Shown: positions 23,561 to 34,065 of the stretch, piece after piece | How positions within the stretch are numbered: the first letter of the stretch is position 1 | How the letters are laid out: each line of letters begins with the position of its first letter | Origin: Paguma larvata | Taxonomy: Eukaryota > Chordata > Mammalia > Carnivora > Viverridae | Direction: 5' to 3' | Length of the DNA: 64,000 nt | Assembly (NCBI GenBank): GCA_030068075.1 | Contig: CM057832.1 | Span: 81,528,002-81,592,001, forward strand | Notes under the pieces: generated by a model | Database searches by the model: none | The model's input: only the letters and a program-made list of their open reading frames with translations | Told to the model about the DNA's origin: nothing | Made by a program: the position numbers and the translations under genes

Positions 23561-24154
23561 TTTTCGTTCTTGCTTCTTCTTTTTCTTTTTGGAGGGGTAT
23601 TTGAAGTAAAAAAAAAAAAAAATCCACTTTTATCAGGAAAAAGAAGAAAAAGACCCCCCCTTCCGCTTTGTTCTTCAAGTTCCCTTGCTTGACGAAAGGA
23701 GATCTTCACACCGGTAGATCCAAGCTGTGCGGGAACCAGGAGGGGTGTGGGTGAGAGAGATTTAGGGGAAAGGGAGAGGGAAGCCAAGGGAGAAGCGCTG
23801 AGCCGCTAAGGGAGAAGATCCCGCAGACTTCCCCCCACCAAGCCAGACTCGCAGAGTCGATGGGGCGGCCCCGCTGCTTTGACGTTTACAGGGACTCCGA
23901 TTTGAACTTGGTAATTTGGTATCGGTTTACCAGGCAAAGGACTTCTGTTTCCTCACCTAACAGGTCCTCAAGCCACCGCCGACCCCTTTTTGGAGAGGAA
24001 CATGGAGAAAAGACTTGGATTCCCTGCGCCCTCTCCTTTCATTCAAGCCTGTGAGACCTGGCCCTGCCCGGGCTGCATGCGACGCCGCCTACTAGGCTGC
24101 TCCTTCTAGGTCAAGATTCTTCTGTGCTCATTGTTACCGAGTCTTGGCAAGGAC

Positions 24155-24290
24155 TATGCCCAAGAAGGCCACTCTTCCCATTTTGCAGATGAGACAGCTG
24201 AGGCACAGAAAAATAATTGACCAAGATCACGCAGTCAGTGGAACAATCAGACTAGAGCCCAGGCTCTCTGATTCCCTTTGCTTCTGCATG
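24155..24290 (-). mobile_element. MIR
   Basis: CCCATTTTGCAGATGAGACAG, GAGGCACAGAAAAATAATTG, CAAGATCACGCAGTC in reverse-complement MIR order. Confidence 0.8.
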
Positions 24291-24294
24291 TTTA

Positions 24295-26939
24295 ATTTGC
24301 TAACCAGTTTGTGGACCCTTAGATTCCTTTTAATTTTCCCAGAAAAATGGAGGTAATATCGTGTGTGATAGCGGAGTTGCTCAGACTTCCTGAAGCTCAT
24401 CACAGGGTTAAAAATCATCCCTTTCCCCACTCTCCCCACCTCACCCCTCACTTCATAGCAATTGTAGGGATTGTTATTCTCTGGGGGGCCTTCAGGGCCA
24501 GGGGATGGAGTGTAATTGAACTGGATCACCATTACGGCTGCACGACTCCTAGCGGCAGACGGGGTGCAGGGAAGGTGGTGGGACAGGTGCGGGTGAGAGT
24601 GGAGGGGGACTCTGGGAGAAGGGCAGGGAGGTGTAGAGGAGGCAGTGGCGGCTGTCCAGTAGGTTTCTGCTAGGGCTGGGGGAGTGCTGAGAAGAGAACG
24701 GCCCTGGGCCCACCCACCTGAAACCCGTGGGCCCTGTCCCTCCAGCAAGCAGGAGAGCGCTGCCTTCCCACATCCGGCTGGTCACCGGGGAAGGCCGGTT
24801 CAGCCCACCCATGTTCTCAGGGTTTGCTCCGAGTCCGAGGAGCCAGCGTCACTGTCCTTGGGTCCCGTACCTCCCCCACCCCCAGCCGCCATCTCCCGTC
24901 CTAGTTTCGCCCGCATGGTTTACTGTACACAAATCTCTCTTGTTTCCTCTTTGTAGAACAGCTTTTACAACTCCCAACTAGTTCAAGAGCTGTTTGGGTT
25001 ATTTTCTGTTTAGGAAACTGCCGCTCAGCGTCCCTTTGCCTTCCTGTTTCTTCCTCGTATTCCTTCCCCTCAATGTATTACCCCCCAAAATTAGCAAACC
25101 TACTTTCTTGATTTTGTTTCTTAATAATCAAAATAACTAGTGGAGGGCTAATGATCCTCCCCCTTCCCGCCCCCGCTCCCCGTAAAAGCAATAAACAAAA
25201 TAAAAGCCCAGGGTGCCAACCGCGTGCACACAAGGCCAGCTCTGGGAGAGGTTTGTAGTTCGCTTTCACGTCGCAGGGGAAAAGCACTGAAACGCGTGTT
25301 TGCAAAAGCTAGCAGGAGTAGACGCAGGAAAAAAAAACACCCTACAATAGTTGATAAAAACGTGCTGTGTCCTGTTAGAGGAGGGTTGCTCAAACGCCAG
25401 GTACTAAAATGAGACGGTGGGAGCAGGGGGATAAAATAAAAACCGCGGAGCCATTGTGAGTTTTTCTGGTTGGGAGCGAAGGACTTCGCGAAGTTTCTGA
25501 AGTTTCTGAGACTTCAGAGCAGAGGCCGACCGGTTCCATAGCTCTCCGGAGACCACTGCGTAACCCAGGGCTCCTCTTTGAACCTCACAGTTTCGTCTTT
25601 GGAAAAAATGGGGAAAATAAAGCATTTCTGCCGTGGTCAAAATTTCAAGCGCTCTAACGTAGAGGAACAAATGCACTTCGAAGAATATAAAAAACTACGC
25701 AAAAGGTGATAAAACTGGTGTTACGAGGTGGTGCCAAGAGAGAGGCACGAAGGGTCTGCGTGACTCTGCCCATGTCTGAGCGTGCAAGGCTCCCAAGTTA
25801 CCCTCTGCGACGCCTAGAGCGACTGAGCAGTCTCCTGGAATAGGCAGAACTGTTTCTCTGCTTCCTTTACTGGCCATTGCAAGAGGCTCTGGGGAGAAGC
25901 ACCCGCACAAAGGGAAATCAGTGTCTGGTTACCGGGAAAAAGCCTTCCGACTCCGCCAAAGGCTTGGGAATACCTGCGCGTCCCGCCAGCCGATCGCCTT
26001 ACTTCCATAGTAATTCCTAAACTGCGTCTTTTCCACCGCTCAGAGCTTGGTTAACTAACTTCTTTCCACGGGCTCTGAGAAAGGAAACGTTAGAATCAGT
26101 TTAGCAATTTCCTTCCTTTAACACCTACTTATCGCAGGCCTACTATGTGCTCAGTGCAGCAGCACTCAATCTCCCAATCTGTCTTCCACTTCCATACCGA
26201 TCCTGAGAGGCATTGATTATTTAAGGCATGACTAGATATGCCGTCTAGTCTGATTTTAAATTCACTTCAAGAAATAAAATGTAGCGTTGAATTAGGGGAC
26301 TAGTTCTTTCTTTAAACGTGTTGTTAATTTAACCTATTAAACATTTGTGTAAGGGATTTTTGAGGGAGACAGTAGAAAGTATTTTTTTCTTTATAAATAC
26401 ATTCATGCACACTAAAAAAATCATCTTAAAAAATAGCTTCGTTTAAAAACATATTTAGAGTGGATATGTTGCACCTATATCTCTAAATGGCATATATTTC
26501 TCCCCCCCCCATCAACGGTAACAGTAATTGACATTGGGAAAAAATGTAAGTGACGTAGCTGACTTGGTGACCCGCTGGCCTCACCGGTAAGATGAAAGTT
26601 AACGAGGAACTACTTTGCACTTAAAGGATGAGCGGCGCTAGCCACGAAATATCTGCAGATCATTTGTCTGCCAGCCTGGCGCTGTGGTGGCAAGGTAACC
26701 ACTGATTTAGTCTTGCAGGAGAAAAGTAGGATGCAGCGGTGTGCCCGATTAGAGAGGCCTTATTTCCACGCCTAATTTTGGGTTGATTATGGAGTCGCAG
26801 AAATCCTGGACATGCTGATAACGCAGAGACCAACACCGGTCTTTCCGACCGATGCCTTGACTATTACCTTCTCTTGTGAACAATGCGATTCGCAAGAGTA
26901 TATTTCCTATTGTTCGCGAGATAAATGGCGACTTCATCC
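24295..26939. other. transposon-poor DMRT2 upstream region
   Basis: No gene. 25050-25190 carries several TAAT/ATTA motifs near ACTAGTGGAGGGCTAATG. A weak L2/MIR-type trace occurs at about 26100-26225. 25790-26000 is locally CpG-enriched. Confidence 0.45.
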
Positions 26940-27590
26940 CAGCAGACAGCGGTCACGCTTCGGGTTTAGCGCGGGGACAGACAACCCGGCTGCACCGAAC
27001 GCTGCGCCGGCGGATTCTGCAGGAGCGCTGAAGGGAGGGGAGCTAAGGCCGCCAGGAGGCGGAGAGCGCCAGGCCGGCGCGCTTCGGCCAATCAGCGTGC
27101 ACACCGCCTGACAACCGTCCAATTAGAGGGCGCGGTGCTCGGGGCCCCGAGCCGATAATACTAGGAAAGGGCGCAGAGGCTGACTATTGCAGCAAGGGGC
27201 GCTGCGCCGCACGCAGCTGCGTACGCCCGCCCGGAGAGCTCGAGATCTGAGGCCAGGGCTGCCCATCCTTCCCGCCGGGATTTGGTCACGGGAAGCAGAA
27301 AGCAGCTCCTAAGAGGTGAAGCGCTCGGGGCTGCCAGGGACCGATTAGAACTTTGCGGAGTCCTGGATGTGCGGGGCGAGGCCGCTGAGGACTTGATTCT
27401 TCTCCACCCATCCCCCCGTACTCCCCGTCCACTGGGCTTCGAGCCTCCAGCTGTCAGCCCCCGATTTCGTGGCAGGGTGTGGCGACCCTGATTTCTGTGT
27501 GCAAGCACAGCCAGCAGCCCAAGAACCAGGTCCTAAAGCTGGATATCTTTTGCCTCGGCTGCTAGCTCGGGCCTCAGAGTCTTGGTGAGT
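26940..27590 (+). promoter_or_regulatory. DMRT2: DMRT2 promoter CpG island with CCAAT boxes and probable non-coding first exon
   Basis: This is a GC-rich, CpG-dense block about 0.9-1.5 kb upstream of the start codon. A consensus NF-Y site CCAATCAG lies at 27088-27095, a second CCAAT at 27119-27123, and a weak AT-rich box (GATAATACTA) near 27154. A strong splice donor (G then gtgagt) occurs at 27585. With the acceptor at 28388 it would define a 5' non-coding exon of up to about 400 nt and an 804-nt intron. The exact transcription start cannot be seen. The arrangement is predicted from signals only, not from transcript data. Confidence 0.6.
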
Positions 27591-28388
27591 GCTGTGATGT
27601 CGCTCCGGGTGTCAGGGAGGGCAAGATCACCTTTCCTCATCTTTTCTATTTTATTTGGATGTCTTGCCTTAAAGTGCAAACCATGCCCGATGTATACGGA
27701 GACCGCGCAGCTCACCCTGCGAGGCTAAACATTATTGATGTTGGAAGGGCTTCTGCAGCTCCATGTGCGGTGTCCTTATAGGGGCTCTGACGGAAGAACA
27801 GTTTTTGGTTTTGAGTTGATTATTTGCTAGGAGTAGGGGGCATGAAAGGATCGCTCCAAGCTTAAAAGGGGGGAGGGTCCCTGCAGTGGTGTAAGAAGAT
27901 GAGGCATTTGAGAGGCGTAGGATGGTACTTACCAGGGTACGAAGGGCCCCTTGTGATCCAAAGGAAAGTAACTGAGCCATCGATATTTTCATATTCATCA
28001 TGGCCCTAGTAGAGTATGGGGAAGCCTGACAAGTGGCCCAGGCCGGTCTAGTTGGACACAGTACTTTTTTGTGTGTGATCAGTGCGTTACCCCGGGACTT
28101 GTCCCGAAAGCGGGTGTAACGCAGCAGAGAGGTCTGTGGTTAGTTAAAGTTCAGGTGCTCCTAGAGCACTTAGAAGCAGTAGATAAAAACCTTGTTGAGT
28201 GGGGAATTTCTGGGGGCCCTAAAGATACAAGAAGCGCAGTGTGGTGTGGATGTGAGGGGCGAGCAGAGAACAGGGCTCCTCAAAGGGCATAGGCCATAGA
28301 GGAGCTCTGGGCTCAAGGCCGGGTCGGTGCCTGACGGTGGTCGGTGCGTCTTCTGGTCTTTTCGTGTACCCCCCTCCCCACTACCCAG
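27585..28388 (+). other. DMRT2: predicted 5'-UTR intron of DMRT2
   Basis: The interval runs from the gtgagt donor at 27585 to a long pyrimidine tract ending CTACCCAG at 28388. A branch-point-like CTGAC lies about 55 nt upstream of the acceptor. I see no repeat element and no coding sequence inside. If the intron is not used, the 5' UTR would simply start within this interval. Confidence 0.5.
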
Positions 28389-29170
28389 GGCGCAGGAGAC
28401 TGAGCGCAGGCCGGACCCCGAGCGCAGCGCCATGGCCGACCGGCCGGCGGGCTCGGCGGCCGGGGACTGGGAGATCGACGTGGAGAGCCTAGAGCTGGAG
28501 GAGGACGGCCGCGGGCCGCCGCCGCCGCCTACGCCGCCCGGGCCCAGCCCGCCGTCGGCCGACGGGGACGGCGAGGACGACGAGGACGAGGACGAGGACG
28601 ACGACGCGGAGGACGAGGGCGACGGCCTGGAGGCGGGCGCGTCCCCGGGGGTGCCGGGCCGGCCGGAGCAGCAGCGGGGAGCGCCGCCCGGGCCGCCCCC
28701 CGCGCCGCAGGCCTCGCCGGCGCCGGCCGGGCCCCCGGAGCGCGGCGCGAACGCAGGCGGCGTCGCCGAGCCGCGCAAGCTCAGCCGCACGCCCAAGTGC
28801 GCGCGCTGCCGCAACCACGGCGTGGTGTCCTGCCTCAAGGGCCACAAGCGCTTCTGCCGCTGGCGCGACTGCCAGTGCGCCAACTGCCTGCTGGTGGTGG
28901 AGCGCCAGCGCGTCATGGCCGCCCAGGTGGCGCTCCGGAGGCAGCAGGCCACCGAGGTGCGTACCCGCCGGGCCCGGGGTTATCTCCTCGCGGGGACGTC
29001 CGGGCCGTCATGGGGGTAGGGCGTGCGAAGGGACGGCGCTGTCCCCCCATCCCGAGGCCGAGGGCCGCGGCGCCTGGAGCTTCGGGAGGACGGGTGGTGA
29101 AGACACTTCTCTGGTCCCGGTGGGTTGCGGGGGTCGGGGCGGAGAGGAAGCCGCGGGCACCGCCGTGGAA
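28370..29170. promoter_or_regulatory. CpG island over DMRT2 coding exon 1
   Basis: The segment is extremely GC-rich with many CpG pairs, covering the acidic/proline tract, the DM domain and the first about 200 nt of intron 1. CpG islands covering the DM-domain exon are typical for this family. It may be a methylation-controlled internal regulatory region, which is an inference. Confidence 0.75.
28432..28956 (+). CDS. DMRT2: DMRT2 coding exon 1 (N-terminus and DM domain)
   Basis: This exon encodes residues 1-175. The DM domain is complete: C123, C126, H129, C134, H138, C142, C147, C149 and C152 supply the intertwined zinc sites, and the downstream helix ([18 protein letters not shown]) is the DNA recognition helix of the family. 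The exon ends with GAG followed by donor gtgcgt, so intron phase is 0. GC content is very high and the exon is a CpG island. The segment 44-65 is almost purely Asp/Glu/Gly, and 29-41 is nearly all proline. These low-complexity tracts differ in length and composition from the human protein as I recall it. The exon probably starts upstream at 28389, after a pyrimidine tract and CAG acceptor, which would give 43 nt of 5' UTR. Confidence 0.96.
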
Positions 29171-32100
29171 CTTGGCCAAAAAGATTTTGTCATTTCAAAA
29201 GCAGGCAGAGAGGACTTGAGAGTGGTTCGGGACTTTTTTGGGAAAGACGTTTTATTTTTATCTTTTACGTGTTAAGGTTTATTTTGGTGGTGTTGGGGGG
29301 TGCGGTGGGGTGGGGAGGGGAAGGACAGTGGTGGCTGCAGTCGCTGTGTTACTAGCGCTGTTCTCGGAAAAGAACCGCGCAGCTTCTACTGTCAAAGGGA
29401 GCCGCAGAAAGTGCTGCCCATTTTACAGATGAGACCAAAGGTGGTGTGGGAAGTTGGTGCCCGCAGCAGCCGTTAGGTCCTGAAGCTAGAAGCTTCTGAC
29501 TTAAGCTAAGGGACCGGTGGAGGTGTCCCAGCTGCCTCCCACCGGGGGGCTCCAGCTGTGAGAAGAGCCAGGGTTTTCTTTAAGGGCGAGGCTTTCCTTG
29601 GCCTTTGGGTGTCCCGTGTCCATGTGTTCCTGTACTTGGGAGAGCTCAGAGCCAGGGAGGCTGCTGGGGTCCCCCCTCACAGACTCAGGGCTTGGGAAGA
29701 TTTTTGCTTTTACTTTTTGGCTAGGAGGGACTGGGGAGGCTGTGACCCTAATGGAAAGCTTCCCAAGGGCCTGGAGAGTGCGCTGGATGCCTGAGGTGGC
29801 CTTGGCCTGGGGCTGGGCCTCCTCCCGCCTGAGGCACTTCGCACCGAGGGCTCATGCATCCCTAGAGGGTCCCTCTGCCTTCAGGGCTGGACTCGGTGTA
29901 GAAGGACCCAGAATCCCACTGACCAAGAGGTGAAGGAGGGAGCGATGTCAGGTTTCCCCTTGTCCCTTGTCCCAGGCAGCCTCTGAGGGTTGTTTTTTTT
30001 TTGGCCTTCATGTATCCCTCCTAGTGTTTTTGACCAGACCCAGGAGAGTGTGAGAGATAGGTTCCCTCATACCTCTCTCTCTCACCTTCCTGCACCCCCA
30101 TCACGCCTGCCTTAGGCCAGGAGAAACCAGCCTCACCTCACCGCTCAATGGCAGGCCATGGGCGCCTTTGGCTCTACCTCTGGGTGTGTGGACAGCTCTC
30201 CTTCAGGGCCTGGCTCCTACAGTCTTGACTGTGGGATGTCCCCCAGCTTCTAGCTGTGGGATGAATCTGGGGTGACCCTGTCAAAGTGGCCCCAGAGAAG
30301 ATCCACTCCACTGCCCATCAACTGAAGTAGCTTGTTGCCCCGGAATTGAGGGGCGCTGATGTGACCTCGTTTAGAATCATTTCGACATTGGGTGGGGAGA
30401 TAAATACATTTAGGCCGGGGAGGGTTGCTGATGCCCCTTCCTTCTCTCTTCTGTACCATGATTTCTTTCAGGGCATTGTTGATTCTGTTTCTTGTGTTTA
30501 CAGGACAAGAAGGGGCTTTCCGGGAAACAGAATAATTTCGAGCGCAAAGCTGTGTATCAGAGGCAAGTCAGGGCACCCAGTTTGCTGGCCAAAAGCATTT
30601 TGGAAGGTAAAGCACTGCAGACTTATCCTTCAGCCTTTAAAACCAAGTTCTGAGGGCTAGCCATTATTCACACATATGGCATTTTTATTAACCTGTGAAG
30701 GAGCAATCTAAGGGGAGGGTACTTTTTACTAGGAAGTTTTGCTCTAGGGAGGAAATCAGGGTGTGGGGCAATGAATCTCGCATTCCTCTCGAAGCTTTTG
30801 TCACCGGTAATTTTGTTGTCGGCTTAATAGTTGTAGTCTGCTTAACACATAAGGGGTTAACATGGAGTATGTTTGAAATTCGTCCTAGCGTGAGGGCTGT
30901 GCCTTAAAGATACACTGCCACTTGGTTATGGACTGGGCAAGGAAATAAATTAAAAACAAATTCTTTGGTTGTAGTTGAAGCTAGAGTAAGTCAAATGAGG
31001 AGTTGAAGGGCTACCCATGCCGATAAAAATCTGTAGTCGGACGGATCCATCGTCTAATACCACTTTTTTTCATTGTACTATATTCCTCTCTGGATTAGCT
31101 ACATCGGTGTGGTTATTCCACCCCTCAGCTTACTATTTCTTGTTTCTAACAGTCAAGATTGTAGAATCTGGAAAAGGTTTTGAATCAAACGAGAGAAGTG
31201 GAGGTTGGATTGAAATTTGAACGGTGTGAATTCTGTCTCTCTACCAAGTTTTCACTTTCTCTCAAGCTTGGGGACACATTAATTTTTCTTAAAATAGTGC
31301 TGATTTTTAAAAGCATATTCTCCTTGGGGATGGGATTTATTGATCTGATAAACAATATATTGATCCTTTCACCATTTAAATAAAGGAGAGTTTGTATTGG
31401 TTCTAATCGCTGCTCCTTTCTAAGATTTAGGGTGAAAAGCACATTTTTTTAAGTAGATATTTGAATTCCGTTTTTTCTCATGTGGCTTCTGAACTGAGTT
31501 GGTTCCAGACAGGTTGTAGAGTTTGTTCGTGTCTTAACCCTGTGCTGTATACTTCTGACCTTAGAAGGGTTTCGCATGCGTTAAAAATGAATTTGGTTGC
31601 AAACCGGCCGAACAGACTTATGCCCATAGGGACGGCACGGATAGATTGAAAAGGTGCCAAAGCAGCTTGAGAAGGGGGAGGGCGAAACGGAATAGCGAAT
31701 TCAAGTAAATAACTTCCTGGCAGAAAACGCACCATAGAAATGGAAACACTAGTTTTCAAATTCTATTTTATTTGCAAATGAGGGCGATGGGCTTGTCACT
31801 CTGTAAACACAAAAGTCACAATGGATGCTTCAAACAAATTCGCTAGTACTGGGTGCAGGGGGATAGTGAAATACTCAAAGCTTTTTATGCTGCTAGGAAT
31901 TCTGTTTATGCCTCACTAGTCTTTGGTTTTTAAAATCTCTGTCCTTATTCATGAAATGTACAATGACTTTATATTGTAAGGATTGCCTGCTCAACCGTTT
32001 TGGGAACCGGCCAACATGATTGGGGAAAATGTTTTAGATGGGTTGTTTTCAATAGAGCCGGCAGCTCTCCTCTCTTGCCTTTAGTTTTGTTTGTTTGTTT

Positions 32101-33784
32101 ATACTGCAGGTCTGGGGGAGGGGCCTGGCGAAATTGTTCTCCGCAGAATCTGTTTGACTAGTTTACAGCTCTTTTCAATTTTCTGTGCTTCCCTGTTTCC
32201 TTAGTCTTTTCTGTTTTTCTCCTCGCTAATCTGTCACTTTCTCTTTTTTCCTAGTTCTCCTTGGATTATTCTACACCTGTAACAATGTCCATAATGAACC
32301 GTCTTTAGGAAATAACAATGCCATCAGCTTTAGGTATAGATATCTTTTTTGATAATGGAAAAAGATGACACGGATAGTAATAAAGCATTGACTGAAGCAA
32401 GATGACCAGACTTGTCTCTTATGTGTAGGAGCCTGGGAAGTAGATTAAACTTTCAGCCAGTGAAGTGTGCCTGTAAAGGTAAACAGACCAACCTGTAATG
32501 ACAAAAACAACAATAACAAAAAGTTACAATCTGGATCTCCTGCTCCCCAAAGAGAACTCTTTTAAATTGAACCTATACTTTTGCTTTCTGTGTAAAATAT
32601 TAATGTTTGAGAACTGTAAACTGTTCTTGTTGAGCCGGTTTGCAGTGTTTCGCTTACCTTCTGAGTTTCCAGATTTTTCTTCCCTATGTGTTAATCTCTT
32701 TCCTATGCAATGCTTACTTATTTTAGGCTACCGCCCAATTCCAGCAGAGACTTATGTGGGAGGGAGCTTACCCCTACCTCCCCCTGTAAGTGACCGGATG
32801 AGGAAAAGGCGAGCCTTTGCTGATAAAGAGTTGGAGAACATTATGCTGGAGAGAGAGTATAAAGAGAGGGAGATGCTGGAAGCCTCCCAAGCTGCTGCCT
32901 TGTTCCTGCCCAGCCGTATGGTGCACGGACCTGAATATAGCTCCTACAAAAGTGCCTATAGCCCCACCCCAGTGGAGCCGCCAAACAAAGACTTCTGCAA
33001 TTTTTTGCCCACCTGCCTTGATCTAACCATGCAGTATTCAGGCTCTGGGAACATGGAACTCATCTCTTCCAACGTCAGCGTGGCTGCAACTTACAGACAG
33101 TATCCCTTGTCCTCAAGATTTGTAGTTTGGCCCAAGTGTGGCCCCATCAGTGATACTCTGCTTTATCAGCAATGCCTGCTAAACACCACCACCTCGGTGC
33201 AAGCCCTGAAACCTGGGGCCAGCTGGGACTTGAAGGGAGTGCGAGTCCAGGACGGCCTTGTGGCAGAGCACGACGTGATGCCGCCCAAACTCGAAGGCTC
33301 GCTGGTGTCACCTCATGCTGCGGAGGTCCAGACCTCGAGAAGTGACCTTCAGGGCCATCAGGCAGTCCCCGAGAGGTCTGCGTTCTCCCCACCCCGGCGG
33401 AATTTCTCTCCCATTGTTGACGCGGACTCCCTGGCGGCTCAAGGGCGCGTCTTAACCAAGATCAGCAAAGAAAGCACCAGGCACCCTGTGCCACTTAAAC
33501 ATAATCCATTCCATTCATTATTCCAGCAAACTCTTACTGACACATCAGGCCCTGAGCTGAAAACACCATTTGTCAAAGGGGCCTTTGAAGACGCCCCTAA
33601 GAAACCCAGAGAGTGTTTAGTCAAGGAGAACCAGAAGTACACATTTACAATAGATAGATATGCGAAAGACCTTTTCGTCGCCAAGCAAGTCGGAACAAAA
33701 CTCTCTGTGAATGAACCCCTGTCATTTTCTGTTGAGTCTATTCTGAAGAGGCCTTCCTCTGCCATCACTCACGTCTCTCAATGA
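28432..33784 (+). CDS. DMRT2: DMRT2, doublesex- and mab-3-related transcription factor 2 (3 coding exons)
   Basis: The CDS joins 28432-28956, 30504-30606 and 32727-33784 into 561 codons plus a TGA stop. All introns are GT-AG and the phases are consistent. The protein is a nuclear zinc-binding transcription factor. From the N-terminus it shows a conserved MAD-start segment with a [13 protein letters not shown] motif (about 12-24), a proline and acidic low-complexity region (29-65), the DM domain (about 116-172), a basic RKRR cluster (235-238), a charged helix (232-262), a long Ser/Pro-rich region, and a conserved C-terminal block (516-561). The whole length matches human DMRT2 as I remember it, including the total of 561 residues. 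Known family role: in mouse, Dmrt2 acts in the dermomyotome downstream of Pax3, activates Myf5, and is needed for normal ribs and vertebrae. The first ATG in this frame is 28432; it has G at -3 and G at +4, a strong Kozak context. Confidence 0.97.
28957..30503 (+). other. DMRT2: DMRT2 intron 1 (between coding exons 1 and 2)
   Basis: Donor gtgcgt, acceptor tttacag, 1547 nt, phase 0. No transposable element was recognised. Retention would add 20 residues after Glu175 before a stop at 29017-29019, giving a DM-domain-only protein of 195 residues. Confidence 0.9.
30504..30606 (+). CDS. DMRT2: DMRT2 coding exon 2
   Basis: The exon has 103 nt and encodes residues 176-209 plus the first base of codon 210. 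It opens after a TTTACAG acceptor with [15 protein letters not shown] and ends SILE-G before donor gtaaag. The sequence is a near-perfect match to remembered human DMRT2. Reading past the donor stays open for 15 further codons and then meets TGA at 30651, which would make a short DM-domain-only isoform (see findings). Confidence 0.95.
30607..32726 (+). other. DMRT2: DMRT2 intron 2 (between coding exons 2 and 3)
   Basis: Donor gtaaag, acceptor ttattttag, 2120 nt, phase 1. No lineage-specific repeat is visible. It contains an AATAAA at 30944-30949 that could serve the read-through short isoform, and an ATG-initiated open frame (32498) continuous with exon 3. Confidence 0.9.
30944..30949 (+). 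terminator. DMRT2: candidate intronic polyadenylation signal AATAAA
   Basis: A canonical hexamer lies about 290 nt after the in-frame TGA (30651-30653) reached when exon 2 reads into intron 2. It would allow a composite terminal exon and a short DMRT2 product. There is no transcript evidence in the sequence itself. Confidence 0.35.
32727..33784 (+). CDS. DMRT2: DMRT2 coding exon 3 (C-terminal region)
   Basis: The exon follows a TTATTTTAG acceptor. Its first two bases complete Gly210, and it then encodes residues 211-561 and the TGA stop. Residues 232-262 form a strongly charged predicted helix ([18 protein letters not shown]). The middle is the DMRT2-specific region containing [25 protein letters not shown] sequence. 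The end (516-561) is highly conserved in the family and contains FSVESIL at 543-549, which fits the EH1 pattern bound by Groucho/TLE corepressors; that assignment is an inference. An open frame extends 76 codons upstream of the acceptor into intron 2, starting at an ATG at 32498. It is not part of the standard protein. Confidence 0.96.
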
Positions 33785-34065
33785 AAGGCTGCTTACACAG
33801 AAAGCTGGATTTTCTGCCGTCTCAGAGCGTTCTTACCAGTCGCTAATTTTTTTTAAGAAAACAAGTTCAGATGTTTGTGTAAAGAAATTTCTAATGTAAG
33901 TGGGGATGATTTAAAAAAAGTTTTATCTATTCATATGCATGTACCTTTTCTCACCACGTAAATATATTTAAACTTAAAGATGGCAATTGCTTATGTGCAA
34001 ACTGTAAAGTTCCAGGCTTTACACAGCATTTCAAAAAGCAATAAAGTTGACAGTGTCTTCAGAAA
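33785..34065 (+). other. DMRT2: DMRT2 3' UTR (short form)
   Basis: Sequence between the TGA and the first canonical polyadenylation signal. It is AT-rich and repeat-free. Cleavage is expected 10-30 nt after the AATAAA at 34040. Longer forms reaching the next AATAAA at 35554 would have to cross an inserted L1, so the short form is more likely in this species. Confidence 0.6.
34040..34045 (+). terminator. DMRT2: DMRT2 polyadenylation signal AATAAA
   Basis: First canonical AATAAA downstream of the stop codon (256 nt after it), followed by GT-rich sequence suitable as a downstream element. Confidence 0.65.

Noticed and set aside
23231..23787. Overlapping 150-180 codon frames on both strands of the 23.2-kb CpG island
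   Set aside because: Composition follows GC content; mutually overlapping frames in both directions indicate lack of stops rather than coding.
1..28000. DMRT3 or DMRT1 exons upstream
   Set aside because: No second DM domain (C-x2-C-x2-H ... RRCxC type) was found in any frame, and no recognisable DMRT3 3' exon.
28327..28431. In-frame extension upstream of the DMRT2 ATG
   Set aside because: Begins at GTG and crosses the predicted acceptor at 28388; no upstream in-frame ATG, and the ATG at 28432 has a strong Kozak context and matches orthologues.
28170..28952. 260-codon minus-strand open frame opposite DMRT2 exon 1
   Set aside because: Shadow of the GC-rich DM exon; poly-Ser is the antisense of the acidic GAC/GAG tract.
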